Shown here: in pieces, positions 46,994 through 59,183 of the stretch
Position numbering within the stretch: position 1 is the stretch's first letter
How the letters are laid out: every line of letters begins with the position of its first letter
NCBI RefSeq assembly: GCF_001625215.2
Contig: NC_030382.2
Coordinates: 33,404,610-33,468,609 of the forward strand
Reading direction: 5' to 3'
DNA from: Daucus carota subsp. sativus
Taxonomy: Eukaryota > Streptophyta > Magnoliopsida > Apiales > Apiaceae
Length of the DNA: 64,000 nt
The notes under the pieces: generated by a model
What the model saw: only the letters and a program-made list of their open reading frames with translations
The model's database searches: none
What the model was told of the DNA's origin: nothing
Made by a program: the position numbers and the translations under genes

Positions 46994-48660
46994 TTTTGGT
47001 CACACCTTCACAATCATAAACAATAACAATATGATAGTTAACATACATAAGTGAAAAAAAGGCTTAACAAGTTGACAAGCAGTGATGAGAACTAGATCCT
47101 TTACTACCGATTTTTAGCTTAACAAGACGAATGACTGCAGAACACTGTCTAGACTAAACTGCAAGAAAATTATGTAGCGATTGTTCGCACAAGTGGTTGC
47201 CATGGATAGAAGTAAAATAACCCCGAAAAGACACAAATGGCAGTGTTCCTACTTCTTATGATATATATGATGTTAATAATCAAGTAAACAATCAAAAAGT
47301 TCCAAGAAAACCAATAATCAAACAAATAAATCATCATATGATCAACAAACAGCCATAAGAATTAGTAAAGGAATATTCAGACCTTGCAAAAATTTGTTAT
47401 GAACTGTTTTTGCTTTTATAATGGCACGGGGGTAACTTAATTAGCTTGTTATATCCCATTCTGGATTGAATCCAATCAAGCATAATAAACAAAGTATGTT
47501 CTCTTTTATAAGTATTAGCTTGACTGGAATACGAACTCAGTTTATGGCTTTCAATTTCCTAATAGTTCTTTTAACCACTTTAAATGTGAGTTGCACAGCG
47601 ATATGAATAACTACACATAACATGAGTAATTTTTGTTTGTAAGGAATATTTATAATTTGCACTTTTGTTTCAGGAGACCTGGATTATTTCCTTATATTGA
47701 TCAATTTAAAGAACTACTATAACATATACCTACGTTTTAATCACATTTTTAGTTCATTTCCATGGGATTATAATACCTAGAGGAGGTATTAAAATCCCAT
47801 AGAAATAAATCAAAACGATGGTGGTAATCTTGTTCAATGGAATAATAATCCTTTAATTACAAAAAAAAAAAAAAAAAGGGAGGGCCTAGCCTAGAAACTA
47901 TAATTATTTAAAACAAGGGTGCATTCCTGGCCATTGACGGCCAAGGACTATTAATACAGCCATCAAGGCCACTGGATGGGATTAAAATAAAAATTCTCAT
48001 CCCCCATACCAGCACAAATTTTCTACGCAGTCAAACGGGACGGGGCTAGAATTTTTAATTCCAACAGCTGGAAAACTCATAGCTATATAACAGCTCTCTG
48101 GCCATGGCCAGGGAGCGAGACCCTTAAAAGAAGCATGAATTTGACTCTCTGAAAAAGAGATGCTACATAAAAAGAAGTTCAACATTCTAAGCCAGATAAA
48201 CAAACAAATCACCTCATATAATTCCATCTCATTCTAACAACTGTGGGGTTTAGCATTTAATTAAAAAACAAGTAAATGTCCTGTTTTACAAAACCCTGAG
48301 AGCAAAATTCAACTAATTTGTTACATGCAAAAACAAACAACATCAAGAAATAATTATCAAGGCTAAATGCTTTAAGAGTCACACGAAGAACAAACAAAAT
48401 AAGAATTTTTAGGACTACATACGAGGGTTTAGACTAGTAAGAAGATAAAGAAGTAGTTAAAGAACACAGCTCACAACAATAATCGATGAGAGTGAACTCA
48501 GTGAAGTAATTCCAAATGGGTCTTGTCTTTGCTCGATCTTTCTCTGCAAAAGAAAAATCAAAAATGGTAAAGAGAAAACTAGGGAGAATCACGCAGTGTG
48601 GTGTGTGGGTGTACGTCTGTACTACCTACTACGAGGAAAGAACACATACAATGCGGAAAC
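46994..48660 (-). other. Probable 5' leader, intron and promoter region of the Pol IV/V subunit gene
   Basis: No other protein-coding gene seen. It contains a leader-like exon at about 48,440-48,545 (minus strand), a poly-A run at 47,861-47,877 and an imperfect hairpin at 47,756-47,806. Confidence 0.45.
47756..47806. repeat. 51-nt hairpin
   Basis: Two 23-nt arms, ATTTCCATGGGATTATAATACCT and the complement-like AGGTATTAAAATCCCATAGAAAT, pair with two mismatches around a 5-nt loop. More likely a decayed MITE core than a microRNA precursor, since the loop is too small for a typical plant pre-miRNA. Confidence 0.7.
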
Positions 48661-49179
48661 AATGAACTTTCACTGTGGACTGTTTGGTAATTGTCACCAA
48701 TAATAAATACCGCATAATATAAATTATAATTTTTTTTCCTGAGAAGTCGTAAAAATTCAAGTTATTTTGACAATACAGGTTTATATACGTTATAAATTAA
48801 TATATGTTTAAATAATTTTCGGGGTGAATCAAAGTCAAACTCGGGTGTCCTCTAAAAAATCAAAGTTATTTGTTTAATGAAAAATTGTAATTGATTTATA
48901 GATTTACACATATGAAAGTCACATAATTTTACTAATTAATCCAACAAAATTATCAGTTTAAACAAACCGTCGCTTCCAACCACAATATATAATCTGGTTA
49001 TTTATGTCATCCTTTTTAGTCCTAACTCTTCACAGTCCCCTCTCAGATAAATCCTAGAAAAAGATCAGAAAATCATGTATTTAAAAAAAATCAGAAAGTT
49101 CCAAAAATATTTTATAGGATATTAGATTTGGCTATTCAAGCTCGGAAAACTAAGGTGTAAGCTTGACACATTTCTAATG

Positions 49180-49635
49180 CCTCCCCTTTATGCGCTGTAG
49201 TAATGATTCCTCTGGCATTACGACCTTTCCTACAATGATACTGTCCATAGATCAAATTATTTCGTGGATTAGATTTCACTCGACTGCTTACGGTTCGTTT
49301 GCGTGTGCTCGGGGTAGAAGTTTTGTATAAATGTATCGCCATGCTATTAAGTATTTTGATTTAAGTTCTTTTCTTTCTAAGAGGTGGAATAGAATAACCC
49401 GATTGAAGCGTAATGATCATACGTCTGTAATGCATTGTCTGTCCCATAATAAGTCCCATTCTTCAACCCTTTCCCGGAAGTCGATGACTATTCATAGCTA
49501 TTACCTTAACACCAAAGAAGAGTTCGACCCAGTGCTTTATTTCTGTCTTAGTTGGTCCTCATTCGACATTAGAAGTATATTGATTTTTCCCCAATAACCG
49601 AATACTTTTGTCTGTAAATACTGCATATTTGATTT
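49180..49635 (-). pseudogene. Plastid-derived rpl23-rpl2 fragment (NUPT)
   Basis: On the minus strand, upstream to downstream: a nearly full rpl23 (about 49,633 to 49,361; [59 protein letters not shown]) and then the start of rpl2 at 49342 ([37 protein letters not shown]). This is the plastid gene order and spacing. rpl23 has internal stops (after NVE, and a TGA after LPGKG) and rpl2 diverges after about 55 codons, so both are dead. The left junction lies near rpl23 codon 4. Many substitutions show an old transfer into the nucleus. Confidence 0.92.
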
Positions 49636-49911
49636 TAGATTTGTTTTTAATAAGAAGACATATGACAATCCTATAATTGAAATTTGGAACTTACTCAGAG
49701 ATCAACGAACATGATGAAAGATGTACACGACAAATGACCGTGAAGATGACTTGGTTTTAGTTCTAGGATTTCCAATCAAGCAAGAAACAAAACCGTTGTG
49801 TAATCTCGTATTAGCTTGTTCAGATGATTTTGTAACGAATTCATTTCAATTATATGACTAATAACGTCATCCTTACAATCACATGGTTGAAAATAATCAG
49901 TTTTAAAAATC

Positions 49912-50345
49912 TTTCACTAGCAGAATTAAAAACATAATATAAATATATAGATATAAATTTAAATAAATAGAATGTCAGAATGATCAATAAGTAAACAAAA
50001 CAACATTCGGTTCAGGTCCTCCTAAAATAGAATCTGAGGATGTAGCACATTTGTGTATGCAAAACTAGTCCGTAATCAAAAACGAATCAATTTAAACCAA
50101 GCAATTAATCCAAGCCCAGTGAAAAAATAAATTTCGCTAGCAGAATTGAAAACATAATATAAATATATAGATATAAATTTAAATAAATAGAATGTCAGAA
50201 TAATCAATAAGTAAACATAACAACATTAGGTTCAGGTCCTCCTAAAATAGAATCCGAGGATGTAGCACATTTGTGTCCGCAAAACTAGTCCGTAATCAAA
50301 AACGAATTAATTTAAATCAAGCAATTAATCCAAAAGCCCAGTGGA
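49912..50345. repeat. 220-bp tandem duplication
   Basis: Two highly similar direct copies starting at 49912 (TTTCACTAGCAGAATTAAAA) and 50132 (TTTCGCTAGCAGAATTGAAA). They share AACATAATATAAATATATAG, GGTTCAGGTCCTCCTAAAAT and AACTAGTCCGTAATCAAAAA. Only scattered substitutions separate them, so the duplication is fairly recent. No coding potential. Confidence 0.92.
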
Positions 50346-51444
50346 AAAATAAATCAGATAAATCAGCAAAACTACCCCTGCGCGCACGTAGATGGTGGAG
50401 CAATACACTAGTAACACATTTAGACACTACCAAAGTGTTTTGCTATATAAATCCTTTAAAGGCTCTTTATTAAATCAATGTGAGACTCAAAGTTTAATCT
50501 CCAATTTTCCACTACCAAGGAAGCAACTTTGGATCATCATAACTCATCCCATTCCTTAGTCGTTTTGAGTGAATAAACATGCATTGGAAAGCTCTCTCAC
50601 AGGAGAATATAATCCAAGCATAACCCGCCACGAACACGTAGCCGAGCCTCACTCAAATTTATGCTCAAAATGACAAACTTCCAACAACAAGTATGAGAGC
50701 CTGTAACTTGTTTGTTGCAGACATCACATATAGCATCATCATCAATAATTAACATCATACTCTTTTAGTACTAATAGGTGTTTCGGTTGGCTACAGTGCT
50801 TGATGCTTCAGTGTTGAACTCATTTCTGTCGTTGAGTCAGACATCTAGCAAGCCAGGAAAGAGGTACCAAGTCCGAGGACTCGGACTGAACATGAAGAAC
50901 TACAGACAGTATAAGATATATAGCCTATTGTAAGGTTATAATATTTTGTAGTTTGCATAATTTAAGAAACAACATTTTGTAAACCAATTACTGATAAGTA
51001 AGGAAAATAATATCTAATCTGTTATTCAGCTTAATTACATATGTACTCTTATTTTTTTTTATTTTACAATGTTATCATGCTCAAATGGAACAACCCTGCT
51101 TGCGCTAAGCCACCTCCATAACTAATACATGATCTACTACTGCTTCCTTCGGTTCTGAAATTGTATGCTTCAATTCTTACTTAGTGTACAAGGATAACCT
51201 CTCTTTTGCGGAAGTGATGATGATAAAGTCTAAGGAGATGACCTGAAAAGTTAGAAGATGGATATATGATTAGATGCAGGGTTTCTACTTTCGAGTGTAC
51301 TTAAAATTCTATGTCCCTCCTAAGGCTTGATTTCTAAAACTCTGATGGAGGGGCCATTATACTGATTGAGTTCAAATACACTGCCCCTTTGGTGCAATGT
51401 ATACGTAGTATTTAGATATAAAAAGCTTGAACACAGGGATTTTT
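50346..51444. other. Intergenic DNA, no firm gene
   Basis: The part near 50,390-50,640 is less AT-rich (GCGCGCACGTAGATGGTGG, then CAATGTGAGACTCAAAG) and looks like part of a dispersed repeat, but ends could not be set. After about 51,000 it is probably the 3' UTR of the minus-strand membrane-protein gene. Confidence 0.4.
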
Positions 51445-54400
51445 TTAATCATAGAACCTTAAAAATGCGCGTGGGAACATCCTTGATAAAATGAAGTCTT
51501 TTGCTTTTATAAGTAGGGAGTATAGAGCATAGCACGGAATGTGAAACAAAGCCAGACCAAAGTACCTGCAAGAAGCAGATATCTGTGAGATTATTTCGGA
51601 TGCCTAAGAATTATTCGATAGGCAAAAATAGATAAATCTTACCAGGCAGGCGCCCATGGAGTATCAAGCTCAAGGAAAGGATAAGGCCACCTGTGAGAGG
51701 ATGAGTACAATATAATTTTACAGATTTTGAGTGGAAGAATATAGTGATGTTATAATGGGCATCAGAGAGAGCCATAAGAGGGAATCTATTTACCATGTGA
51801 CTACTCCACAAAAATGAATTATCCATTGAGAAATAATATAGGCACAGCTCCACAACACAAAATATGTGAAGCGAGACCAAGGAAATGGCTGAAACATTAA
51901 CATGTATAGAATCGATAATAAGAGCAGAGAATGAGTTAAAAGGTAATGCTACGTATTAAGTGCTGTAGTGCAGGCTTTGTTATTAAGCATGGCAGTTGTA
52001 TGCTTACATGGTTATTAAAGGCTGAATCAAGAACAAGGAAAACAACATTCGCAGAATGCAGGAGCCCTAGTAACTGCCACATAAAAAAAATGATAAGTAG
52101 AAGAAGGTAAAAAACTCAAAAAAAGTCTATATAGTTTGCTATTAATTCTTAAATGCAATATGCATCTGTGCAAACAACTAGAATTTCACCACACCTGCAT
52201 CACTCATGATGCTTCTTATAAGTGAACATAATCACTTATTACTTTAAATCTTGTTTGTACTGAACTTGTACTAGGAGAAGTGTTCAACACTTCCGAAACA
52301 GGGAAAGGGGCAAGGGGGACTATAAAGTGAAATTTTGATAAGTTACAGAGCCTAATCAGTAAGACTGATGATTTGTGAGGGTGGCACCATAAAATGGGCA
52401 ACCCCCAATCAGCTTTCAGCATTTTTGGATGATCTTCATTGGCACACATAAATCATGAAGCTTGAAGAGGATGTATTAACAGAGAAGTAACAGAAAAACT
52501 CACCATGGTAAGGCTATCATTCCCCCATGGAAGTAAAAGGAACCAGAATACCAAGTCTGTTAGCATGACAGCACCTCCACATGCCTGTAAATAGTAGAAT
52601 TTAGCTTTAAAATAACCATTATCAAACAGCTAAAAGCCCCATGCAACTTGATATAGCTTTAATCAGAAATGAAATATGGAAGCTTTAAACCGACACATCT
52701 TTCTCCCTTGCTCAGGTATTTAAGCAGCCAGACTCAGTTAATATTTTGTCATTATTAATATAGTTACTGGACACTGGTGCTATTGTTGCTACTAATTAGG
52801 GTTTTAAAGGGTTAACAATCTGGCTGACAATGAGAAGAAAATATATTCAAGGCATGAACAGGCAGTGCACTGAAGTCGTCGTATTATTATTTAGAGCAAA
52901 ACAAGACCATCAAGCTAACAAATATATTATGTTTACTCATTATAATAATTTATATGCCAGTAACCACTTCAAAAAAGGACCCAAGTAGAAAATTAAAATA
53001 TATTGTCATGTTTCCTCAATGTATTATCAGGTAAGCTTGTCTTTTCTTGATAAGCACAGATAAGTGGATAAAGTTCTTTTTTATCGTTTGAGGGACATGA
53101 GGAGACTCCTAATCATATATTCTTCTTAGTTCACATATATAGAATTTGTGTTTGTCAGGTGGTGAAATTCCCTTGACCTCACTAGGAGTGGTTTATACAT
53201 AAATTTGGCTACTTGCAGGTAGAGGTGAACGCACATGGTTAATATGGCCTATAAATTGTTCCCAGCAGCTCTTGTTTTTTCTTTTAGTAGGATTCAGTTG
53301 TTTTTTTTAAAGAAGTTTGTACAGTCAGGGATAATCTACTCACTCGGCAGAACTGTAATTTGGTGCAAGATGTGAATAGGTCAGGCCTAATGGAGGCACG
53401 AGTATGAGAACTTAAATATTTACAACTAACCATCTCAAAAGAATATTAGTTACGATCTGTCCTATATGTTAAATCTTTATCTTTGTAAAATCGTTAGGTC
53501 AAGTGAGGAATGAACGTTGTGTTTCTTAACAAAAATGAACTGAAAAAATTTCAAGACAATGGATTGCAGAGACTGACATGATATATTGATTGCATAAGAT
53601 TTTCCAAAGCCCCTGCTTCTTGATGAATTGAATTTTCTCCCACAGCCTTAATATCTGTAGTAGATTCATGAGCACTGTCACTGTAATCTTTTGCAACTAA
53701 CATCTCTCTCTCTGCATTATTAGCCAAAGGTTCCTTCGGGTAAGTCCAGCAACCACGCGCGGACACGATGACTCCAATCTACATGAAGAAAACATCAAAT
53801 ACTGAGGTCAAAAGAAAACTAATGCCAGTTTTTATGTATATCTCAAGTAAAGCCTGCTCAAAATGAGTTATTTCAGACGGCGGGCATACCGCAAAGTAGA
53901 CCAGCACCAATGCAACAGTCCACCTGCATCAGTTCACAGGAGATCACACCAAATTTCTCGCTGACAAATCAACCTTTTTAGGTGGACAGTACTAGTTGGA
54001 AAAGATAGTAAAAAAAGAACACAAACTATCGGATATTAGTTTCTTTTATATAAACACACAAGAACTGATCCAGAGCTTTATATGTTATAAAGGATCAGTA
54101 CAAATGGATCACTTGTGAGAACAAGCAATTAGTGTAAATATATAAGAAATATTCTTAAAATATAATATATCAGAAACTTACTAAAAAGGGAAACTTGCAG
54201 AATCTCAGAAAACTTACAGATATTAATTTAACTTAATTATTAAGTAATAAGTAAGGAGATGCAGACAGCAATAGTTTGTAAAGTTTCATTTATACAATAT
54301 CAAACAAGATAAGCTATTAATCTGTATAATTATTAGTAGCAATAACAATACAGCGAATAATTAGTGAAGTTATATTTAGCTAGTTTTCAACAAGATAAGC

Positions 54401-54820
54401 TAAATACAGACCTATTATTAACCTAAACATGCTATTTTTAAACATTTCCATAACTAAACTATCCAATATTCAAATCCTAGAAAAGACTAAAACTTGAAGA
54501 ACATGAAAGAGTTTAAGTTGAAGAAATTCATACTGTGTATAGTAAAAGCAGATAAAAGGACCAAAAGAGACCACAGTCTGACAGAGCAACAAAGCCATGA
54601 AACAGAAAGCTATAACTCTGTAAAGTAATAGCCACTTGGGGTGAAGATTTTTCCAACATGGTAGCCATAAATCGCAAGACTTGAGCTGCTGCTGCTTAAC
54701 TTGTCTTCTACTTGTTTTGATGATGAGATTGAGTGAAATAATTGTTGGGATAAAGACAATTAGAGCACAAACAAGAACTTGCCATTGAAGCCAATAGTCT
54801 AAGCCTGTTGCTTCAGCCAT
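51445..54820 (-). CDS. Multi-pass membrane protein, plant At1g10660-like family
   Basis: Eight exons join in frame through GT-AG introns: 54534-54820, 53890-53923, 53578-53778, 52504-52584, 52008-52073, 51794-51888, 51643-51690 and 51445-51565. They give 310 residues. The protein starts MAEATGLDYWLQWQVLVCAL. I count about six or seven hydrophobic segments: two in exon 1, then QWTVALVLVYFA, LTDLVFWFLLLPW, LLGLLHSANVVFLVLD, YFVLWSCAYIISQWIIHF and WYFGLALFHIPCYALYSLL. A hydrophilic loop of about 60 residues is encoded by exon 3. The layout and the HSANxxFLxLD and PWxRxxYFxxW motifs match an uncharacterised plant transmembrane family, distantly like animal rolling-stone proteins. Function is unknown. 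The family assignment is from memory; the gene model is firm. Confidence 0.8.
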
Positions 54821-55013
54821 TTCATTGGTTTCTTGATATTGTTTAAAGTTTGAGACTTTGAACTAGCCCACTAAATTGGAAACTGAGGAAATGGAAGAAG
54901 ATAGTTTTGACAAGTTTTTGTGTGGGTGGAACTGGAAAAATAAACCAGAATTGTACAGGGAGTTAAAAGTTAAAACAAGTATACTTGGTCAAACAAGGGA
55001 ACAAAAAGTAATA

Positions 55014-55273
55014 CTCCCTCCGTTTCAAATTACATGTCCACTTTAAAAAAATTACACAGTTTAAGAAAAGTGGATTGTGAGAAAAAAGTGGTGTATTAAG
55101 TCATTAAATGAACCTAATATGTGGTATAGGGTTGATCTTGGAAATATAAATTAGTAATATGTGAAGGAGAGTTGATTTTGGAAATATAAATTTACATTGA
55201 AAGTTGAAGTGGACAAGTATTTTGAAACAATTTTTTTTTTCTAAAGTGGACATCTATTTTGAAACGGAGGGAG
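55014..55273. mobile_element. Stowaway-type MITE
   Basis: 260 bp with ends CTCCCTCCGTTTCAAATTAC and its near complement (TTTTGAAACGGAGGGAG), flanked by TA on both sides (55012-55013, 55274-55275). The inverted repeat continues through ATGTCCACTTTA. It lies just upstream of the membrane-protein gene. Confidence 0.92.
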
Positions 55274-55275
55274 TA

Positions 55276-56649
55276 TTCACTTGTTTATTTCTCATTTCTA
55301 GTAAATTTCTACATTTTCATATGCTAGCAGTATTCAATATTGAATATCCCTTCAAGTGAGAGAACTCTGTTGTTGTGACCACTTTAAATTAGCAAAAAAA
55401 ATAAATATAAGAGTTCATTTTAAACAATTAATATGCCTTGTTTGCATTAATAGAGTGTATTAAACATCATAGCTTATATCAATTTCTCTTTTGCTAAAAA
55501 AAAGAAAAAATAAATTGTTAAATATCAAAAAGTAGTTTCAGGGTAAGAATATATACATTGTTGGCTTAATGACCAATTTTTCCTTTGTGCTACTTTTGGT
55601 TTGTACTTTGTAAAGTAATTGCTGTGCAGAGGATCCATATGATGATCATTATTTCAAATTGCAGCTATAGCTCAGTATAATGGCAGATCCAATTAAGAGC
55701 CCTTGCACATGATCAAGATGGAAGATTTTCTAGATGAAATAGTGCATCAAATTAAGGCATCAATAGGCCGACGAAAATGGCTGTTGTAATGCCTGGGATG
55801 GGACATGGTAGAACTCAGACAACACTTTGCCGATAAATGCTGGCGGTGTGGAATGTGTGGTGACAACTAAAGTTGATGCAGGAAGGATGGTTGCAACAAA
55901 AATACTACATTCTTATTGCTTATACAACGTCTGAAAGCTAAGGGTTCATGAGAATATGCACTTGGCTATGTGAGGGTGGTGTGCAGCATGCTTGCTCCTC
56001 ATGGGCTATTCTTGATTTGATTTCACCATTTAGGATTTCTTTCTCTTCTTTCATACATATTCACATATTCACATGTCCCGGACTCTTGTAACAACTCTAA
56101 CATGAAAAATTCTTAACCAAAAAATAATGAAATGAACGGGCATGAAATAAATAATCCCAAAATATCTACTTCAACTATAATTTCCTCTTATCTATCATTA
56201 TAGTCAATCTTCTATGACTATATGTCGAACCAGTACGGATATAACAAATGTTACGATTATCATATTACAATAATACATTTATCTTAACATGCCCGTATAA
56301 CACATTCATGCAATTTTTCATTCCTTTGAATTTGGATTTGTTAACTTTGTTCTAAAGTTTTGTAATGTGTATATTTATTCTTGGTCGGTGAGAGAGAGAT
56401 ACATTTTGATGCTAGATAACGTGCTAGTGATTAGCAAAGCTCGATTATTCAATATGTCTGCCCCAGTTTTAAGAAAAAACACATGGCTCCTGATTATGGT
56501 TCTCATACATAGTAATATTAAGCTGTAGAATTTCGAATTAAACGTGTATTCACCGATTTATATTGATTCAATATGTTTTAGTTATGAAAAGTAATATTAT
56601 AAATTTATTACATTTTTATATATTTATTATTATAACATATTAACATATA
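55276..56649. other. Intergenic DNA, no gene seen
   Basis: AT-rich. A less AT-rich part near 55,660-56,000 has no open frame of note. Confidence 0.5.
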
Positions 56650-56896
56650 CTCCCTCCGTCCTTTTTAGGTGTCACATTTTTATTTTTGTTGGTCAAATTG
56701 ACTACTTTTTGACCCAAGATTATAAGTCGCTTTTTCATTATTTTAAAAAACTGAAAATTACATTTTAAGGTAGATTAAAAGTTATTTCCGGTGACATATC
56801 TTTTTTATTGATAAAATATTAATAAATTTCAGTTAAACTTTGGTCGATTTGACCGGCACAAACCCAAGTGTGACAACTAAAAAGGGACGGAGGGAA
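56650..56896. mobile_element. Stowaway-type MITE
   Basis: 247 bp with ends CTCCCTCCGTCCTTTTTAG and CTAAAAAGGGACGGAGGGAA, flanked by TA dinucleotides (56648-56649, 56897-56898). Inner words TGTCACA and TGTGACA also pair. Confidence 0.9.
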
Positions 56897-57477
56897 TAAT
56901 ATTTTCACTTGCATGGTTATCCATCTCCAAATGCAGGGGCCGTTTGCGTGAGTTTAAAATAAGTGTTAAGACTTATAAGTAATTAAAATGTTTAAAAAAT
57001 AAGTAAAAATCATGAAACAAAAGTTAGACCTAACTTTTTATAATTGATTCTCCACTTTTTACACAAACAGTACTCCATATGCATACCAACCGCCAACTTT
57101 GTTGGTTACATCATGGAATCCAAAGTCGCTTGCTTGGGGCAATATCACGAGATTAGAATCAGAGGTCAAGAAATTGTATTTGTTTGAGATTTTAAAAAAA
57201 ATATTTATGAAATTCAGATATATTTTGTAGAATTTTAATAAATGTCACAAGAATATTGAGGTATTTACTTAAAATTTTAAACGATATTATAAAATTTGAT
57301 GGTATTCATCGGGATTTTTAATTATGTTTAAAAATATGATAGTGTTTAATTGAGATTATTTGAAATTTACTAAAATCTGATGATTGTACTTTTTATGATT
57401 TTTGTGACTTTGTTCGATATATTTTAAATTTTATAAAATCTCATCAAGTTCATGAAAATTTGAAACATTGATGATTA

Positions 57478-57708
57478 CTCCCTCTGGTTTTTTTTGTATG
57501 GCGTTTTGATTTTTGGCACACACTTGTAAGTGCTTTGACCGGGTAGTTAATAATATTATTTTTTGAATTTTCTTTTTCTGAATAAAAATTGTGATTATAT
57601 ATTATTATTCAGAAAAAAATTAAAAAAAATAATATTTTTAACTATCCGATCAAAGCACTTAAAAGTGTGTGCCAAAAATCAAAGCGTCATATAAAAAACA
57701 GAGGTAGT
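57478..57708. mobile_element. Stowaway-like MITE, nearly full hairpin
   Basis: 231 bp. The left end CTCCCTCTGGTTTTTTTTGT pairs with the right end AAAAAACAGAGGTAG. The arms continue through TTGATTTTTGGCACACACTT and AAGTGTGTGCCAAAAATCAA, then AAGTGCTTTGACCGG and the complement. TA precedes it and TG follows, so the right target duplication has mutated. Confidence 0.85.
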
Positions 57709-57954
57709 GGATGTTAAAGACTTCAATGAACTCCGCAATCTTTTATCTAAAAGCAGCATAAAATTACTAGTAGGTTTTTCGAACATGTGACCCCATGTGA
57801 CTTTTGACATGGCTCAAATGCCAACACCCTAGTAATACTGGTATCCATCATGACCAAAAGAATATTCTTATTCATACAATTATTACTACAAGCAAATAAA
57901 AAGAAAATTGGACAATAAATTATGATTAGACCAATTTTTAAGACTTTAATTACC

Positions 57955-59183
57955 GAGTAATGCTAGGTTCACAGAAAGTGATACAGAAACATGCACAGAA
58001 TGACGTGTATTCCACTAATCTGTATTCTCTGTCATTTTTTATTGAGAGACGTGGATTCCACTATTACCGGTACTCTGCCAGTTGTGCTTGTTTTTAGCTT
58101 TGTACTTTGCTTTTTTTCTTTTCGTCTTCTTTAGTTTTTAGTCTTAAAGTCTACAACTATCTTTTTATACACATAAGTTATTTATTTAATCTTTTTCTCA
58201 ACAACTTTTTTATATAAAAAAATATATTTGTATTATATTTTTTAATATATTTCTTTTTACTTTTATTATCCAATATATTAATTATATATATAATATTATC
58301 TTTGTAATTTGACATGTTTCTTCCTTTTATATTTTAAATTTTTTTAAGTATATATTTTGTTATTTATATTTTAACTTTAACAACAATTTCATGTACAGGA
58401 AATATTTTTGTACTATCATTATTTTTTTTAATTTTTAATTTTTAAACCTTAGTTTTTACCAAACCAAGTTTTATCATAAATATTGATAAGTTAATAATCT
58501 CATAGAAAACAATATTAGTATTTTTATATTTTAATAGTATAAATATATTTTATTTACTATAAATTTGTTATTCGGATTCATGTATGTATGAATAATAAAA
58601 AATTCTTAATATAAAATAAACGAATTTCATAATATATAATATTTCAAATACTTATTTTGTTATTCATATATTAATCTTAACAACAAATTTAAGTTAAAAA
58701 AAATATGTCTAAACTATATTCAATTAATGGTTTTGTACTTACATTATACTCGACTAGCAATTTTGTTATACATGCAGTTTTGAATATAAAATAAATAAAT
58801 CCCGTACCAAAATATAGTAAATAAATTATCTAATATAAAGAAGAAAATTTTCAAATTATAAAGATAATAATATATATAATAAATATATTGGATAATAGAA
58901 ATAAAAGGAAAGATATCAAACATATAATATAGATATATTTGTTCATATAAAAAGTTGTTAAAAAGGTGATTAAATTTATTTCAAAAAAAGATGATTAAAT
59001 ATATAATATATGTGTATAACAAAGATGTAGACGTTTAGAGTTTAAAACAAAAAGAAAACATAGCAGCGCAACACTAAAAGGAAAGGTGAACAGAGTAGTG
59101 GAAATCCAGGTCGACAAAGTAGTGGAAATCCACGTCATTCTGTGAATTTTTCTGTATCCGTTTCTGTGGATCTAGCATTATTC
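57955..59183. mobile_element. Non-autonomous Mutator-like element
   Basis: A 1,229-bp element with a perfect 9-bp target duplication TTAATTACC (57946-57954 and 59184-59192), as Mutator-like transposases make. The left end GAGTAATGCTAGGTTCACAG pairs with the right end, whose complement reads GAATAATGCTAGATCCACAG. The inverted repeat extends inward over GATACAGAAA and AGAATGACGTG. The core is very AT-rich and has no coding capacity; inner parts also show inverted symmetry (for example AATATATTAATTATATATAT at about 58,270 against 58,870). Confidence 0.9.

Noticed and set aside
47756..47806. Hairpin as a microRNA gene
   Set aside because: Total length 51 nt with a 5-nt loop is too short for a normal plant miRNA precursor.
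55660..56000. Less AT-rich stretch as a possible gene
   Set aside because: No open frame longer than chance and no splice pattern that joins recognisable coding blocks.
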